From AP-15 sp963818695 (GTDB lineage: Bacteria; Pseudomonadota; Alphaproteobacteria; ATCC43930; CGMCC-115725), in assembly GCA_963818695.1 (NCBI GenBank), contig CAWFTG010000003.1, forward strand, positions 186,001-250,000: 64,000 bases of DNA, read 5' to 3'. Of the stretch, positions 63,206 to 64,000 are shown in pieces. The translations under genes were made by a program, and so were the position numbers. The notes under the pieces were generated by a model. That model saw nothing but the letters and a program-made list of their open reading frames with translations. It did not search any database and had not been told where the DNA came from. The stretch's first letter is position 1, and every line of letters begins with the position of its first letter.

Positions 63206-64000
63206 TCAGCGCTGCGCGGCTCGGCCCAGCACCGCCATCAGCTCACGCCATTCTCGCGCCGAGAGGCCGCTGGACGGCTGATCGACCTGCTCGCCGGAGA
63301 GGAGGCGGCGGACCACCGAAAGTCCGGTGGCCGAGATCGTCGCCGCATTGATCCGGTATTCGAGAAAGGCGGCGTGGGCCATCGGCACCCAGCACTTAAG
63401 CGTCTCCAGCATCATTTCAGCATAGGCGCGGATCTCGTATTGGGCGTGGGGATCGGCGCGCAACGACAAAAAATGCATCAGATTGTGGAGGTCGGCCTTC
63501 CAATACCACTGGGTGTAGAAGCCGAGCGACAGGTTGATGCGGGCGAGCTCGCGGGCGAGGGCGGGCCGCGCCGGATCGATCGGCGAGCCCAATGCGTCTT
63601 CGTTGAGGAGTTCGGAATATCCGGCGTAAGCACGCTCGGCATCCTGGCGCAACAGGTCGAGGACGCGCTGCGCCGCCTCGCCTTCGATCGCCGCGCCGCG
63701 CCCCTGGCGGTTCGTCGTCGCCTGCGCCGCTAGGTGCTCGGGGGCCGGGATATAGAACTCCTTGTCGAGGATCGAGTAACGCGCCGAGTACTCGTTCACA
63801 TTCGCCATGCGATGCCGGATCCACTGCCGCGCCACAAAGATCGGCAGTTTCACGTGGTATTTGATCTCGCACATCTCGAACGGCGTCGTGTGGCGGTGGC
63901 GCATCAGATAATTGATGAGCCCCTGGTCCTCGCTCACCCTGCGGGTACCGCGGCCGTAGGAGACGCGGGCCGCCTGCACGATCGCCGAATCGTCGCCCAT
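63206..64000 (-). CDS. thyX: Flavin-dependent thymidylate synthase ThyX (5' end beyond window)
   Basis: At least 264 residues; the upstream part lies outside the window, and the Met at 64000 may be internal. ThyX makes dTMP from dUMP using FAD, NADPH and methylene-tetrahydrofolate. The ThyX motif is RHRMANVNEYSARYS, preceded by HTTPFEMCEIKYHVKLPIFV and followed by NLSLGFYTQWYWKADLHNLMHFL and AFLEYRINAATIS. Presence of ThyX suggests that thyA may be absent from this genome, which I cannot see. Confidence 0.95.
   Translation of the reverse strand: MGDDSAIVQAARVSYGRGTRRVSEDQGLINYLMRHRHTTPFEMCEIKYHVKLPIFVARQWIRHRMANVNEYSARYSILDKEFYIPAPEHLAAQATTNRQGRGAAIEGEAAQRVLDLLRQDAERAYAGYSELLNEDALGSPIDPARPALARELARINLSLGFYTQWYWKADLHNLMHFLSLRADPHAQYEIRAYAEMMLETLKCWVPMAHAAFLEYRINAATISATGLSVVRRLLSGEQVDQPSSGLSAREWRELMAVLGRAAQR

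Noticed and set aside
63086..63733. A 215-residue plus-strand ORF
   Set aside because: Its first part covers the mrp relic and the rest is antisense to thyX.

Overview
The window is chromosomal DNA of a GC-rich alphaproteobacterium. Evidence: the aa3-type cytochrome oxidase cluster (coxB-coxA-ctaB-small CoxF-like gene-ctaG-ctaE-DUF983-surf1), the ilvB-ilvN-ilvC order, the DUF2065-hflC-hflK block beside a DegP-type protease, ThyX, DUF2277, and GyrA/PmbA/UbiA sequences of alphaproteobacterial type. A Rhodospirillales- or Rhizobiales-like lineage fits, but I cannot fix the order. No rRNA, tRNA, CRISPR, IS element or phage gene was seen.

Layout. 1-3.4 kb: sparse small genes (DUF2277, a quinone-oxidoreductase-like MDR, a Trp-rich membrane peptide, an SPW-repeat protein, an unknown protein). 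3.6-7.7 kb: a TetR regulator with a near-perfect operator at its own start, overlapping a giant three-domain acyl-lipid enzyme (LplT-like transporter + PlsC acyltransferase + acyl-ACP synthetase). 8.1-11.5 kb: gyrA and coaD. 11.5-17.7 kb: pmbA, ubiD, a DUF4142 protein, a lysine methyltransferase-like protein and ubiA on the minus strand, then rsmE on plus. 17.7-22.6 kb: gshA, a secreted clan GH-A-like glycosidase, tldD. 22.9-30.6 kb: the cytochrome oxidase and assembly operon ending in an M32 carboxypeptidase. 30.6-32.9 kb: egtB-egtD for ergothioneine. 32.9-41.8 kb: a 2483-residue highly reducing type I polyketide synthase with an alpha-oxoamine synthase downstream, the most unusual biosynthetic unit here. 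42.3-44.2 kb: a luciferase-like monooxygenase and an alpha/beta hydrolase. 44.2-45.9 kb: epmA divergent from efp. 45.9-52 kb: miaA, ilvB, ilvN, ilvC, glgA on minus. 51.9-58.3 kb: serB, DegP-type protease, DUF2065, hflC/hflK, mrp. 58.8-64 kb: FecR protein, split CHASE2 adenylate cyclase, an outer-membrane-like protein, a relic of a second mrp, and thyX running off the window.

The main technical observation is that four conserved genes (gyrA tail, a luciferase-like monooxygenase, ilvN, serB) each carry a one-base insertion, and a CHASE2-cyclase is split by another shift. In each case the repaired sequence would contain or abut a GANTC site followed by G(A/T)CG. GANTC is the target of the alphaproteobacterial CcrM adenine methylase, so these shifts may be methylation-linked base-calling errors rather than biology. 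They change how several genes should be annotated: the 641-residue monooxygenase-hydrolase ORF is really two genes, ilvN is about 167 residues, and serB should run 51939-52821.

The best candidate for undescribed biology is the PKS plus alpha-oxoamine synthase pair. The PKS has no thioesterase, and the PLP enzyme probably releases the chain by decarboxylative condensation with an amino acid, giving a sphingoid-like amino ketone or a related amino-lipid.
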